Origin: Zobellia uliginosa | Lineage (GTDB): Bacteria; Bacteroidota; Bacteroidia; Flavobacteriales; Flavobacteriaceae | DNA: 64,000 nucleotides | Reading direction: 5' to 3' | Assembly (NCBI RefSeq): GCF_900156625.1 | Contig: NZ_FTOB01000001.1 | Location: 868,001 to 932,000, forward strand | Notes under the pieces: model-generated | The model's database searches: none | What the model was told of the DNA's origin: nothing | Seen by the model: the letters and a program-made list of their open reading frames with translations, nothing else | Shown here: in pieces, positions 7,568 to 16,137 of the stretch | Numbering within the stretch: position 1 is the stretch's first letter | Layout: every line of letters starts with the position of its first letter | Made by a program: the position numbers and the translations under genes

Positions 7568-8344
7568 CTAAAAAGTGGCGTCCTTGGTTTTGATCTTCGT
7601 ATGCTTTCCCGATCCCCCAAGGGCATCGCTTATAAAATTGTCCTTAAGGCCGTTGACAATCCAGGTTTCAATACCGGCATTTTGGGCAATGGTAGCGGCC
7701 TCTACTTTAGATTGCATACCGCCCGTGCCGTGTGACGACTTATGCGAGCTGATCTCTTGTTGCAGGCTATCGATGCCCAAAACTTCAAAAATCGTTTCAG
7801 GTTGCCCGTTTTCAATAGAGGTTTTGGTGTAGATACCGTTGGTATTGGTAGCGATCAACAAAAGGTCGGCCTTGAGCAATGCCGCGGTCAATGCGGCAAG
7901 CTTGTCGTTATCGCCAAATTGGATCTCATCGGCGGCTACCGTATCGTTTTCGTTAATAACGGGAATAAAATTGTTGCTGGCCAAGATATCTATGGTGTTC
8001 TTGATGTTGGCCTTTGATTTCGGATTCTCAAAATCGGAGTATGATAGAAGGCACTGGGCGGCAAATAGGCCGAGTTCCCTAAAACTCTCCTGAAACATAC
8101 GCATCAGGTGGGGCTGCCCAATGGCGGCCAAGGCTTGCTTTACGTTAATATCCTCTCCGTTGTGCTCCAACTTTACGAACTGTTTGGCGGCGGCAATGGC
8201 CCCTGAGCTTACGATGATGAATTCATAGTCGTTTTTGAGCGAAGCGATCTGCCTGCCTATATCCTCTATCTTTCCCCTAGAAATCTGATCGGTTTCCTTG
8301 GTTAGGGTGTTCGAGCCTATTTTTAATAAGATCCGTTTTTTCAT
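7568..8344 (-). CDS. proB: Glutamate 5-kinase, catalytic domain only
   Basis: 258 residues. It phosphorylates glutamate for proline synthesis. The amino-acid-kinase fold is complete (MKKRILLKIGSNTLT, IIVSSGAIAAAK, NENDTVAADEIQFGDND, GTGGMQSKVEAA), but the C-terminal PUA domain of the 367-residue E. coli enzyme is missing. Short ProB proteins of this type are known in other bacteria. It is followed by argF' after 58 bases and preceded by proA after 63 bases, so proline and arginine genes are interleaved in one transcript. Confidence 0.94.
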   Translation of the reverse strand: MKKRILLKIGSNTLTKETDQISRGKIEDIGRQIASLKNDYEFIIVSSGAIAAAKQFVKLEHNGEDINVKQALAAIGQPHLMRMFQESFRELGLFAAQCLLSYSDFENPKSKANIKNTIDILASNNFIPVINENDTVAADEIQFGDNDKLAALTAALLKADLLLIATNTNGIYTKTSIENGQPETIFEVLGIDSLQQEISSHKSSHGTGGMQSKVEAATIAQNAGIETWIVNGLKDNFISDALGGSGKHTKIKTKDATF

Positions 8345-8407
8345 CGGTGTTCTGTTTCATCGTTTATGCCGAGGCGCGAATGTCGGTCAAGCGCTCGGGG
8401 CGTATTC

Positions 8408-9607
8408 TTACTTTCGGGTTTGGCCGTCTCCTTTTACATACCATTTATTGGTGACCAAATGCTGAAGTCCGATTGGGCCTCGCTGGTGCAATTTGTCGGT
8501 GCTGATGGCCAGTTCGCCTCCTAGGCCAAATTGGCCTCCGTCGGTAAAACGGGTGGAGGCGTTATGGTAGACGGCGGCCGTATCTACATTGTTCATGAAA
8601 TATTCTGCCGTCTTGCTGTTGGCGGTGATAATGGATGCGGAGTGTCCTCCGCCATAAGTGTTTATTTTAGATATGGCATCTTCGATATCGGAGCTTTGTC
8701 CGATGGCGATCTTATAATCTAAAAACTCCTCGTACCAGATTTGTTCGTCGTCTATGGTCTTTGTGCCTTCCATACCTGAAATGGCCTCGTCGGCCAGAAT
8801 TTCGACATCGCTCTTTTGCAACTCTTGTATCAAGTGTTGGAGGAATTGCTGTTTTCGGGGCAAGTCGGAAGAAACAAGTACTTTGTCCAAGGCATTGCAG
8901 GCCGATATTTTCGTCGTCTTCGCATTGATGATGATGTCTATGGCCATCTCTAGGTCGGCCTCATGATCGATGTAGACGAAGTTGTTTCCGCGTCCACTTA
9001 CAATAACGGGACAGGTAGCGTGCTCTTTTACGAAGGCGATCAGCCTTTCGCCTCCCCGTGGTACGATAAGGTCTATTTTTTGGTCGGGCTTTTCGAGAAA
9101 AGCCTGCGTTTCGGTTCTGTTGAACTGCAAATAAGTCACCCAGTCCGTGTCGGCTTCATTGGCCTCTAGGGCCTTATGCCATAAATCGACTAGGAATAAA
9201 TTGCTGTTCAACGATTCCTTTCCTCCCTTTAATAGAATTTTGTTGCCCGATTTAAAGGCGATTCCGGCCGCTTCGATGGTAACATCGGGCCTTGATTCGT
9301 AAATGATAAGGATGGTTCCGAAGGGTGCCGTTTTGTTGCTTACCTGCATGCCGTTTTCGTGGGTGAAACTAAAGCGTTCAACACCCAAGGGGTCGTCTTG
9401 TGCCGCAAGTTGCTGTAGGCTCAAGATCATGCCGTCTATTTTTTCTTGGTCGACCTTAAGGCGGTCCCTCATGGCAAGGTCATCGCCCGAATAGCTGTCC
9501 AAATCTATTTTATTGGCCGCCAAGATGGCGGTCCTTTCTTGTTCGAGCAATTGGGCCATGTCGGAAAGTACGGCGTTGCGTTGTTTTATGTCCAATAATA
9601 AACTCAT
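8408..9607 (-). CDS. proA: Glutamate-5-semialdehyde dehydrogenase (gamma-glutamyl phosphate reductase)
   Basis: 399 residues, close to the usual 415. It reduces gamma-glutamyl phosphate with NADPH to glutamate semialdehyde, which cyclises to pyrroline-5-carboxylate. The aldehyde-dehydrogenase-like nucleophile is C237 in ISACNALDKVL. ILIIYESRPDVTIEAAGIAF and FGLGGELAISTDKLHQRGP are typical ProA motifs. Its start codon shares one base with the argD stop, so the two are probably coupled in translation. It acts together with ProB encoded just downstream. Confidence 0.96.
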   Translation of the reverse strand: MSLLLDIKQRNAVLSDMAQLLEQERTAILAANKIDLDSYSGDDLAMRDRLKVDQEKIDGMILSLQQLAAQDDPLGVERFSFTHENGMQVSNKTAPFGTILIIYESRPDVTIEAAGIAFKSGNKILLKGGKESLNSNLFLVDLWHKALEANEADTDWVTYLQFNRTETQAFLEKPDQKIDLIVPRGGERLIAFVKEHATCPVIVSGRGNNFVYIDHEADLEMAIDIIINAKTTKISACNALDKVLVSSDLPRKQQFLQHLIQELQKSDVEILADEAISGMEGTKTIDDEQIWYEEFLDYKIAIGQSSDIEDAISKINTYGGGHSASIITANSKTAEYFMNNVDTAAVYHNASTRFTDGGQFGLGGELAISTDKLHQRGPIGLQHLVTNKWYVKGDGQTRK

Positions 9608-10731
9608 TACAATTCTGCTTTTAAGGCGGTGAAAAAAGTGTCTAAATGGGCTTTGGTAATATTTAAGGCGGGAAGTACGCGCAACACATGTTTGTTTTTT
9701 GCTCCCCCTGTGAATAGTTTTTGGTTGTGGATCAAGTTTTTTCTTAGGCCGGCCACCTCAAAATCGAATTCAAGGCCTAGCATAAGGCCTTTTCCCTTTA
9801 CTTTTTTGATTTGTGGGATATCTGCGGCCAAGGCCTTGAAGTAGCCTTCCAGATGGGCGGCATTTTCAATGAGTTTTTCGTCTTCCAAGACTTCCAAAAC
9901 GGCCAATGTGGCCGCACAGGCCAAATGGTTCCCCCCAAAAGTGGTGCCTAACATTCCGTGGGAAGCCTTAATGTCTTCGTGAATCAAAATACCGCCTACG
10001 GGGAAGCCGTTCCCCATACCTTTGGCCACCGAAATAATATCGGGTTGAATGTCGTGGTATTGAAAAGCAAAGAATTTACCGCTTCGGCCGAAACCACATT
10101 GTACCTCGTCTGCGATCAGTACCGTTTTATGGGCCTTGCAAAGCGATGCCACCTCTTGGTAAAACTCGGTGCTAGGTTCGTCTAGACCGCCAACCCCTTG
10201 TATGGTCTCTATGATAACGGCGCAAACATCGCCCTTTTCAATTTCCGATTGAAAGGCCTGTAAGTCGTTAAAGGGGAGAAAGGTAACCTTCTGTTGTAAA
10301 TTGATCGGTGCGTTTATCTTGGGATTGTCCGTAGCGGCAACAGCCGCGGAAGTACGCCCGTGAAATCCGTTGGTGAAGGCAATGACCCTAGATTTTCCGG
10401 TGTGGAAAGAAGCTAGTTTTAAGGCATTTTCATTGGCTTCGGCCCCTGAATTGCACAAAAACAGATTGTAATTTTCACAATTGGAAAGCTGTCCGAGTTT
10501 TGTGGCCAATTCCTCCTGCAAGGGGTTTTTTACGGAATTGCTGTAAAACCCTATTTTGTTCAACTGCTCGGTGATGCGCTTTACGTAATGCGGGTGGGAG
10601 TGGCCAATAGAGATTACGGCGTGACCTCCGTAAAAATCTAAGTATTCCTTTCCCTTGTCATCGGTTACTACTATTCCCTTTGCCGAGACTGGGGTTACAT
10701 CGTATAATGGGTAAACGTCGAATAAATTCAT
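9607..10731 (-). CDS. argD: Acetylornithine (or succinylornithine) aminotransferase
   Basis: 374 residues. A class III PLP aminotransferase that converts N-acylglutamate semialdehyde to N-acylornithine. The PLP lysine is K237 in SVAKGMGNGFPVGG. ADEVQCGFGRSG carries the cofactor-binding Asp, and TFGGNHLACAA and NSGAEANENALKLA are family hallmarks. The length is slightly shorter than the 400-residue norm. The start is ATG 10731, and the stop overlaps the proA start by one base. Confidence 0.94.
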   Translation of the reverse strand: MNLFDVYPLYDVTPVSAKGIVVTDDKGKEYLDFYGGHAVISIGHSHPHYVKRITEQLNKIGFYSNSVKNPLQEELATKLGQLSNCENYNLFLCNSGAEANENALKLASFHTGKSRVIAFTNGFHGRTSAAVAATDNPKINAPINLQQKVTFLPFNDLQAFQSEIEKGDVCAVIIETIQGVGGLDEPSTEFYQEVASLCKAHKTVLIADEVQCGFGRSGKFFAFQYHDIQPDIISVAKGMGNGFPVGGILIHEDIKASHGMLGTTFGGNHLACAATLAVLEVLEDEKLIENAAHLEGYFKALAADIPQIKKVKGKGLMLGLEFDFEVAGLRKNLIHNQKLFTGGAKNKHVLRVLPALNITKAHLDTFFTALKAEL

Positions 10732-10785
10732 AACTTTTACTATGGTGTGATGCTTGAGCCCTACACCTAATTTTAGCGAGATGTC

Positions 10786-11586
10786 CTACAACTGATTCTC
10801 TTTGATTCTACTGATTTTTTCATAGGAAGCCACAATCCCTTGGATAAGGGAGGAGCTTAGCCCCTGGTGTTCCATTTCGTTCAAACCTTGAATGGTACAG
10901 CCCTTAGGGGTGGTTACCTTGTCGATTTCCGCTTCCGGGTGGCTGCCCGATTCAATTAACAAGCTGGCAGCACCGTTACAGGTGTGCATGGCCAATTCCT
11001 GAGCTTCCTTGGCGTCGAAACCCAGTTGGATGGCACCTTGGGTCGTGGCGCGTATCAAACGCATCCAAAAGGCAATTCCGCTTGCGCAAATAACCGTAGC
11101 GGCCTGCATTTGTGTTTCGGGTATTTCCATGGAATGCCCCATACGGTTGAAAATGGCCTTGGCCAAATCGATTTTCTTTTTGCCCTTTTCGTTACTGCAG
11201 ATACAGGTCATTGACTGCCCTACCGAAATAGCGGTGTTGGGCATGCTTCTGATAATCGTGTGGTCGCTACCCAGAATGCTTTCCATTTTTGCAATGCTGA
11301 AACCGGTAATGGTAGAGATCACCACATGGTTTTCGGTAAGCAGATCCTTGGTGCTTTCCAGGATATTTTCGAGCTGACTGGGCTGCACGGCCAAAATAAG
11401 GATGTCGGAATTCTTAACGGCTTCCCGGTTGTCTGAAGTGATGGTCACATTTCCATACTTTTCATACTCTTCTATCTCGGCAGTGTTTCTCTTCGTGAGA
11501 TACATGGTCGTGGCACCGTTGGAATTTAAAATTCCCTTTGCAATGGAAAGGCCTAAATTCCCGGCTCCTATGATGGCTATTTTCAT
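10786..11586 (-). CDS. proC: Pyrroline-5-carboxylate reductase
   Basis: 266 residues from the ATG at 11586. A GTG 24 bases further upstream would add METTKISK before the Rossmann strand and is less likely. The N-terminus MKIAIIGAGNLGLSIAKG is the dinucleotide-binding motif. The C-terminal VTTPKGCTIQGLNEMEHQG matches the ProC signature for the P5C site. It makes proline from pyrroline-5-carboxylate with NAD(P)H. With ProB and ProA it completes the whole proline pathway inside the arginine operon. Confidence 0.93.
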   Translation of the reverse strand: MKIAIIGAGNLGLSIAKGILNSNGATTMYLTKRNTAEIEEYEKYGNVTITSDNREAVKNSDILILAVQPSQLENILESTKDLLTENHVVISTITGFSIAKMESILGSDHTIIRSMPNTAISVGQSMTCICSNEKGKKKIDLAKAIFNRMGHSMEIPETQMQAATVICASGIAFWMRLIRATTQGAIQLGFDAKEAQELAMHTCNGAASLLIESGSHPEAEIDKVTTPKGCTIQGLNEMEHQGLSSSLIQGIVASYEKISRIKENQL

Positions 11587-11657
11587 TTTTGATATTTTGG
11601 TTGTTTCCACTTTATGGTTGACGTAAACTTTACGCCACGGAGCTTTTTTCTTCTGTT

Positions 11658-12632
11658 CTAAAATACGCCCGCCTTAAGGTTAAGGCCAATGCCTTCGCCC
11701 AATCCGAAAATCAGGTTCATGTTCTGTACCGCCTGGCCCGATGCTCCTTTCAATAGGTTGTCTATGGCCGAGGTGATAAGCAAGGTGTTTTCATGCTTGT
11801 GCAAGTGAACGTGGCACTGGTTGGTGTTTACGATCTGTTTTAAATGGATGGGCTCTTCGGCTACCTGTGTAAACAGTGCATCTGAGTAAAACCCTTTGTA
11901 CAGGTCGATGGCTTCTTCTAGGCTGCCGTCGAATTCGGTATAGGCCGTCGCTAAGATTCCCCTTGCGAAATTACCGCGGTTCGGAAGGAAAAACAGCTCG
12001 CCCGAATCGGCTTGCAAGAATTTTAAATTCTCGTTGATCTCGCCCAAATGTTGGTGGGTAAAGGGCTTATACCAGCTAACGTTGTTGTTCCTCCAGCTGA
12101 AATGCGATGTGGCCGACGGACTAACGCCCGCACCCGTACTACCGGTAACGGCATTGATATGTACCGTATGCCCCAGTTTGTTCGCTTTGGCCAAGGGAAG
12201 GAGCCCCAGTTGAATGGCCGTTGCAAAACAACCCGGATTGGCAATGTAGCTCGCCTTTTTTATCTCGTCCTTTCTAAGTTCTGGGAGTCCGTATACAAAT
12301 TTTTTACCTTCGAAAACGGCATCGGCCTGCAACCTGAAATCGTTGCTGAGGTCTATGATCTTTGTGTTTTTCGAGAACTCGTTTTCCTGTAGGAACTTAG
12401 AAGAATTGCCGTGGCCCAGACATAGGAATACGACGTCTACATCGGGATTGATGCTTCCGGTGAATTCCATTTCGGTCGTGCCCAACAGATCGGCATGGGC
12501 CGTTGTAATTTTCTTGCCCGCCCGGGTAGTGCTGAAAACAAAATCTATTTCGGCCTCGGGGTGGTGCAGTAGAATTCGTATCAATTCCCCACCTGTGTAA
12601 CCCGAACCACCTATAATACCTACTTTAATCAT
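11658..12632 (-). CDS. argC: N-acetyl-gamma-glutamyl-phosphate reductase
   Basis: 324 residues. It reduces N-acylglutamyl phosphate to the semialdehyde. GGSGYTGGELIRIL is the nucleotide loop, and YIANPGCFATAIQLGLLPL holds the catalytic Cys (about residue 134). The sequence around HQHLGEIN is the usual C-terminal substrate region. The ATG lies 8 bases inside the end of argG, so the two are coupled. Its length and motifs are normal for the family. Confidence 0.96.
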   Translation of the reverse strand: MIKVGIIGGSGYTGGELIRILLHHPEAEIDFVFSTTRAGKKITTAHADLLGTTEMEFTGSINPDVDVVFLCLGHGNSSKFLQENEFSKNTKIIDLSNDFRLQADAVFEGKKFVYGLPELRKDEIKKASYIANPGCFATAIQLGLLPLAKANKLGHTVHINAVTGSTGAGVSPSATSHFSWRNNNVSWYKPFTHQHLGEINENLKFLQADSGELFFLPNRGNFARGILATAYTEFDGSLEEAIDLYKGFYSDALFTQVAEEPIHLKQIVNTNQCHVHLHKHENTLLITSAIDNLLKGASGQAVQNMNLIFGLGEGIGLNLKAGVF

Positions 12633-13815
12633 TACTTGGGTTTACGTGGTTATATATTTTTCCGGCGTTGGACTGTATTTTGATAAAGCCCTTGGCCTCG
12701 TCGGCCGTCCAACCTTTGTTGATTTCGCCATAGCTTCCAAAGGAGGCGTTCATTAAATCGTGTTTCGACGAAATACCGTTCAATCGGAACTGGAAGGGGT
12801 ACAATCCTACGAAAACGTCGCCCGAAACCGTTTTTTGGGTGTCGGTCAAAAAGGCTTCGATATTTCTCATTACGGCATCTAGGTAATTGCCTTCGTGCAA
12901 TAGCATTCCGTAGAAGTTGCCCTGCTGTTCTTTTTGGAACTGTTGCCACTTGGTCAAGGTATGTTTTTCCAAAAGGTGGTGGGCCTTGATAATGATCAAG
13001 GAGGCGGGGGCTTCAAAACCGACCCGACCTTTGATCCCGATAATGGTGTCGCCCACATGGATGTCGCGTCCGATGGCGTATTTAGAGGCCAGGGCATCGA
13101 GTTTAATGATGTTGTTTACAGGAGTGTCTTCTTTGTCGTCTATGGCCACAAGCTCGCCCTTTTTGAAGGTGAGTTTCACTTCGGTCGGGTTCTTTTCCTG
13201 TAACTGGCTCGGGTAGGCCGAATCGGGCAATGGTTTTTCAGAGGTCAAGGTTTCTTCCCCTCCAACGGAAGTCCCCCAAAGTCCCCTGTTGATAGAGTAT
13301 TTTGCCTTTTCCCAAGAATATTCGACACCGTTTTGTTTTAGGTATTCGATTTCTTCCTCCCGTGCCAGTTTGTTGTCCCTGATCGGGGTGATGATTTCGA
13401 TTTCAGGGGCGATGATCTGAAAGATCATATCAAAACGGACTTGGTCGTTTCCTGCACCCGTACTACCATGGGCGATATATTCGGCGCCTATTGTTTTGGC
13501 GTAGTTTACAATTTCAATGGCCTGTACGATGCGTTCGGCACTTACCGAAAGCGGATAGGTATTGTTCTTAAGGACATTGCCAAAGATGAGGTATTTTACC
13601 ACCTTGTCGTAAAAGGTTTGAACGGCGTCTATGGAAGTATATGAGCTAGCGCCCAATTGTAGGGCCTTCTCTTCGATTTCGGCAATTTCCTCCTTAGAGA
13701 AACCTCCGGTATTTACGCTTACCGCGTGTACGTCAAAACCTTTTTCCTGTGATAGATATTTAGCGCAGTACGAAGTGTCTAATCCGCCGCTGTATGCTAA
13801 AACTAATTTTTTCAT
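12625..13815 (-). CDS. argG: Argininosuccinate synthase
   Basis: 396 residues. It joins citrulline and aspartate using ATP. The N-terminal PP-loop is LAYSGGLDTSYCAKYL, and IAHGSTGAGNDQVRFD is the citrulline/aspartate site. SINRGLWG, a signature stretch, is also present. It is the second gene of the operon, after the GNAT gene and a 54-base gap, and overlaps argC by 8 bases. Confidence 0.97.
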   Translation of the reverse strand: MKKLVLAYSGGLDTSYCAKYLSQEKGFDVHAVSVNTGGFSKEEIAEIEEKALQLGASSYTSIDAVQTFYDKVVKYLIFGNVLKNNTYPLSVSAERIVQAIEIVNYAKTIGAEYIAHGSTGAGNDQVRFDMIFQIIAPEIEIITPIRDNKLAREEEIEYLKQNGVEYSWEKAKYSINRGLWGTSVGGEETLTSEKPLPDSAYPSQLQEKNPTEVKLTFKKGELVAIDDKEDTPVNNIIKLDALASKYAIGRDIHVGDTIIGIKGRVGFEAPASLIIIKAHHLLEKHTLTKWQQFQKEQQGNFYGMLLHEGNYLDAVMRNIEAFLTDTQKTVSGDVFVGLYPFQFRLNGISSKHDLMNASFGSYGEINKGWTADEAKGFIKIQSNAGKIYNHVNPSND

Positions 13816-13869
13816 ATTAAAAGATGTATTGTCTGGGCCATGATCGTATGATTTGCTGGCCTATTATGA

Positions 13870-14490
13870 TTATTGGTTCGTTTTCTTTTTTAGAAAAAGC
13901 GATTCTTTAATGCTTTTGAGTCTTTTGAACGCTTTGCTGTTCACTTCCTTTTTGATCACTTTTTTTTCTTTTTCCCCATCGTAGAGCATGCCGGTACAGA
14001 GGCACATTTTGCGCTCGGTACGGGTAAGGATGTCAAAATTCTTGCAGGTCTGACAGCCTTTCCAGAATTCGGGATCATCGGTCAGTTCGGAAAATGTAAC
14101 CGGTTTGTATCCGAGTTCGTAATTCATTTTCATTACGGCCAGTCCCGTGGTTATGCCGAAAATTTTGGCATCGGGGAACTTTTCCCTCGAAAGTTCGAAG
14201 ATTCTTTTTTTGATTTTTTTGGCCAATCCTTGATTTCTATAATCGGGATGGACAATAAGGCCAGAGTTGGCTACGAATTTTTCGTGCCCCCATACTTCTA
14301 TATAGCAGAAGCCAGCAAACTTGTCTCCGTCTAAAGCGATAACGGCATTGCCGTTTTCCAAGCGTTTCTGAATATATTCCGGTGTACGCTTGGCTATGCC
14401 CGTGCCTCTTACCTTAGCGGATTCCGTAATGGTATCGCTAATGATCTGGGCGTATTTAACATGTGACTTGTTAGCAATAATTAATTTCAT
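13870..14490 (-). CDS. GNAT N-acetyltransferase with C-terminal Cys cluster, candidate N-acylglutamate synthase
   Basis: 206 residues from ATG 14490; a TTG two codons earlier is possible but unlikely. The GNAT fold is visible, with the acetyl-CoA loop in VHPDYRNQGLAKKIKKR (about residues 80-96). The C-terminal part has four cysteines in a C-x2-C-x13-C-x-C pattern (C146, C149, C163, C165), which may bind a metal. Being the first structural gene of a complete arginine operon that otherwise lacks argA or argJ, it most likely makes N-acetyl- or N-succinyl-glutamate. This is inferred from position and fold. It follows the Arg-rich leader peptide by about 90 bases. Confidence 0.75.
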   Translation of the reverse strand: MKLIIANKSHVKYAQIISDTITESAKVRGTGIAKRTPEYIQKRLENGNAVIALDGDKFAGFCYIEVWGHEKFVANSGLIVHPDYRNQGLAKKIKKRIFELSREKFPDAKIFGITTGLAVMKMNYELGYKPVTFSELTDDPEFWKGCQTCKNFDILTRTERKMCLCTGMLYDGEKEKKVIKKEVNSKAFKRLKSIKESLFLKKKTNQ

Positions 14491-14580
14491 TGCCAAAAGG
14501 ATTTAAACTGTAAAAAATAATGAATTGTTGGTTGTTGTGCGGAAATGGACTCACCTATTCCCATGAAATATGAAACACCC

Positions 14581-14661
14581 TTACGGGCGACGGCGACGAG
14601 AAAACGGGCGAACGGGAGCAAGGTTGCTCAAGGTATTTGATATGTGTCTTTGTCCTTTCAT
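14581..14661 (-). CDS. Arg/Pro-rich leader peptide of the arginine-proline operon (attenuator candidate)
   Basis: ATG 14661-14659 opens a 26-codon frame ending at TAA 14583-14581. The peptide has six Arg (R5, R18, R22-R25) and three Pro (P16, P19, P26), and its last six residues are SRRRRP. It starts about 8 bases beyond the expected transcription start of the -7 box at 14669-14676. It ends 90 bases before the first gene of an operon that makes exactly Arg and Pro. This is the layout of ribosome-stalling leader peptides such as those for his, leu or trp. I see no strong terminator between it and the GNAT gene, so the downstream mechanism is open. Confidence 0.75.
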   Translation of the reverse strand: MKGQRHISNTLSNLAPVRPFSRRRRP

Positions 14662-14668
14662 GGAAGGT

Positions 14669-14676
14669 CAAATGTA
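14669..14676 (-). promoter_or_regulatory. -7 box TACATTTG for the arginine-proline operon
   Basis: On the minus strand TACATTTG matches TAnnTTTG exactly. Transcription would start near 14662, just before the leader-peptide ATG at 14661, giving a transcript with almost no leader ahead of the peptide. No clear TTG is present at the -33 distance. Confidence 0.6.
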
Positions 14677-14708
14677 CAAGATTAGGTCGAAAGTATAACG
14701 TTTGCGGC

Positions 14709-16070
14709 TTATTTTTTACGAAAAAAAGGTATTTGCCTCTTTGAATTAAGAATTTCATAAATCAAAAACGCATATACGGAAATATATTCAACGGCAATTA
14801 GCCCTAGGTTTTCCTTGAAGTCCGCCTTAGCATACGCATAATAGCTGAGTACGACCGTTGCCGACCAAAGTAGGGCATATCTGTAGGGGCTAAAGACACC
14901 CAGTACCAATAAAAATATAATGTACCATGGGTGAACCGTAGCCGACATAAAATAGTATAGGGTGAGTACGGCAAGCATTGAAGTTATGAGCACGGCTATT
15001 TTTTGGTTGTCCCTGAAAAAAGTAAACAAGAGCACTGCTATAACGGTAATGATCGGTGTTATTTTTCCATAGGTTTTTATGAGTTCCCAAGGTTTGCCGT
15101 CAAATTGGATGGCCATCTGTTTGATCGCATTGTATAGTCCGGCGTTGAATTCGAAATTCGAAAACCAAAGGCCTACGGTCTTTGAATAATTTGCAATAAA
15201 ATCGGCGGAATAAAAAGGAAGGAACAGCAGCAAACAGCTCAGCCCGATCAAGGCATAGAACCCAGTACTTTTTTTAAAACCCAAGTGTTTTAGGAAGAAG
15301 GGTAGGAAGAGCAAGGGTACCAGTTTTACGCAGATGGACAGGGCGTAAGGAATGGCGGCCAAGCCCCATTTTTTTTCAGATAGCAGGTAAAGGGCCCAAA
15401 CGAAGAAGAAGAGCATGACGCCTTCAAAATGAAGGTTTCCCGTAAGTTCTATAATGACCAAGGGATTCAGGAAGTACCAAAAAATAAGATGGGGAGCACG
15501 GTTCAGCTTTTTCAAGAGCTTTCTTCCAAAATAAAAAATACCGATATCCGATAAGATGATCATAGTTTTCATGACGAGTACAGATCCCATGATACTCTTG
15601 CCGCCCAAGAGCGCCGCAATAGCAAAAAGCAACTGGTTCAATGGGGGGTAGTTGCTGAAGTGTTTGGCGCTCAGGTCGCCCATGCCGTCGTAAAGCAACT
15701 GGGCATTGGGTATGGCCAGGTCGCTTTGTAAGATAAGGTCGTTAGGTACCGCTAAATAGGGGTTGATAAAATTGCCGACCAAGTGCCCGTCCCAAATAAA
15801 ACGATAGTAATCTTGAGAGAGGTTGGGCTCTGCGGCCAAGAAGATCAGCCGAAAAAGAATACCCGTAATGATCAGAAATTTAAAGTTCCATTTTTCGAAC
15901 TGTATGAGTTTGTAACAGATAAAAAAGGAAGCGGCAAAGAGCGTCAATAGCTTAATGAAGTCCGTTCGCTCAAGTTGATAGGCAAAAGTGTAATATAAAA
16001 ATGCACTCAATAGGGCCAAGATAATGGGCACCTTGTGCAGTTTCAAATATGTAGTAGGCTGGTTGGGCAT
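14709..16070 (-). CDS. Multi-pass GT-C glycosyltransferase (polyprenyl-phosphate-sugar dependent mannosyltransferase type)
   Basis: 453 residues with about ten or more hydrophobic segments. The first loop has an acidic motif, NLSQDYYRFIWDGHLVGNFI, typical of GT-C enzymes that take a sugar from a lipid-phosphate donor outside the inner membrane. HFSNYPPLNQLLF and TVHPWYIIFLL are further conserved-looking loops. It lies 67 bases after the GT2 gene at 16138-17622 on the same strand. A dolichyl-phosphate-sugar synthase-like GT2 (17624-18319) in the same set could supply the donor. The acceptor glycan is unknown. Confidence 0.72.
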   Translation of the reverse strand: MPNQPTTYLKLHKVPIILALLSAFLYYTFAYQLERTDFIKLLTLFAASFFICYKLIQFEKWNFKFLIITGILFRLIFLAAEPNLSQDYYRFIWDGHLVGNFINPYLAVPNDLILQSDLAIPNAQLLYDGMGDLSAKHFSNYPPLNQLLFAIAALLGGKSIMGSVLVMKTMIILSDIGIFYFGRKLLKKLNRAPHLIFWYFLNPLVIIELTGNLHFEGVMLFFFVWALYLLSEKKWGLAAIPYALSICVKLVPLLFLPFFLKHLGFKKSTGFYALIGLSCLLLFLPFYSADFIANYSKTVGLWFSNFEFNAGLYNAIKQMAIQFDGKPWELIKTYGKITPIITVIAVLLFTFFRDNQKIAVLITSMLAVLTLYYFMSATVHPWYIIFLLVLGVFSPYRYALLWSATVVLSYYAYAKADFKENLGLIAVEYISVYAFLIYEILNSKRQIPFFRKK

Positions 16071-16137
16071 TTATCGGTGTGTTCTTGCAACCGAAAAAAT
16101 AAGAAAATTAAATGACTTGTGGATGTGAATTATTTCT

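Noticed and set aside
14555-14758. A 67-codon minus-strand open frame across the arginine leader region
   Set aside because: It overlaps the GT-C gene end and the -7 box, and is in a different frame from the Arg-rich leader; its Ser/Arg/Pro-rich end is just the frame-shadow of the leader peptide.
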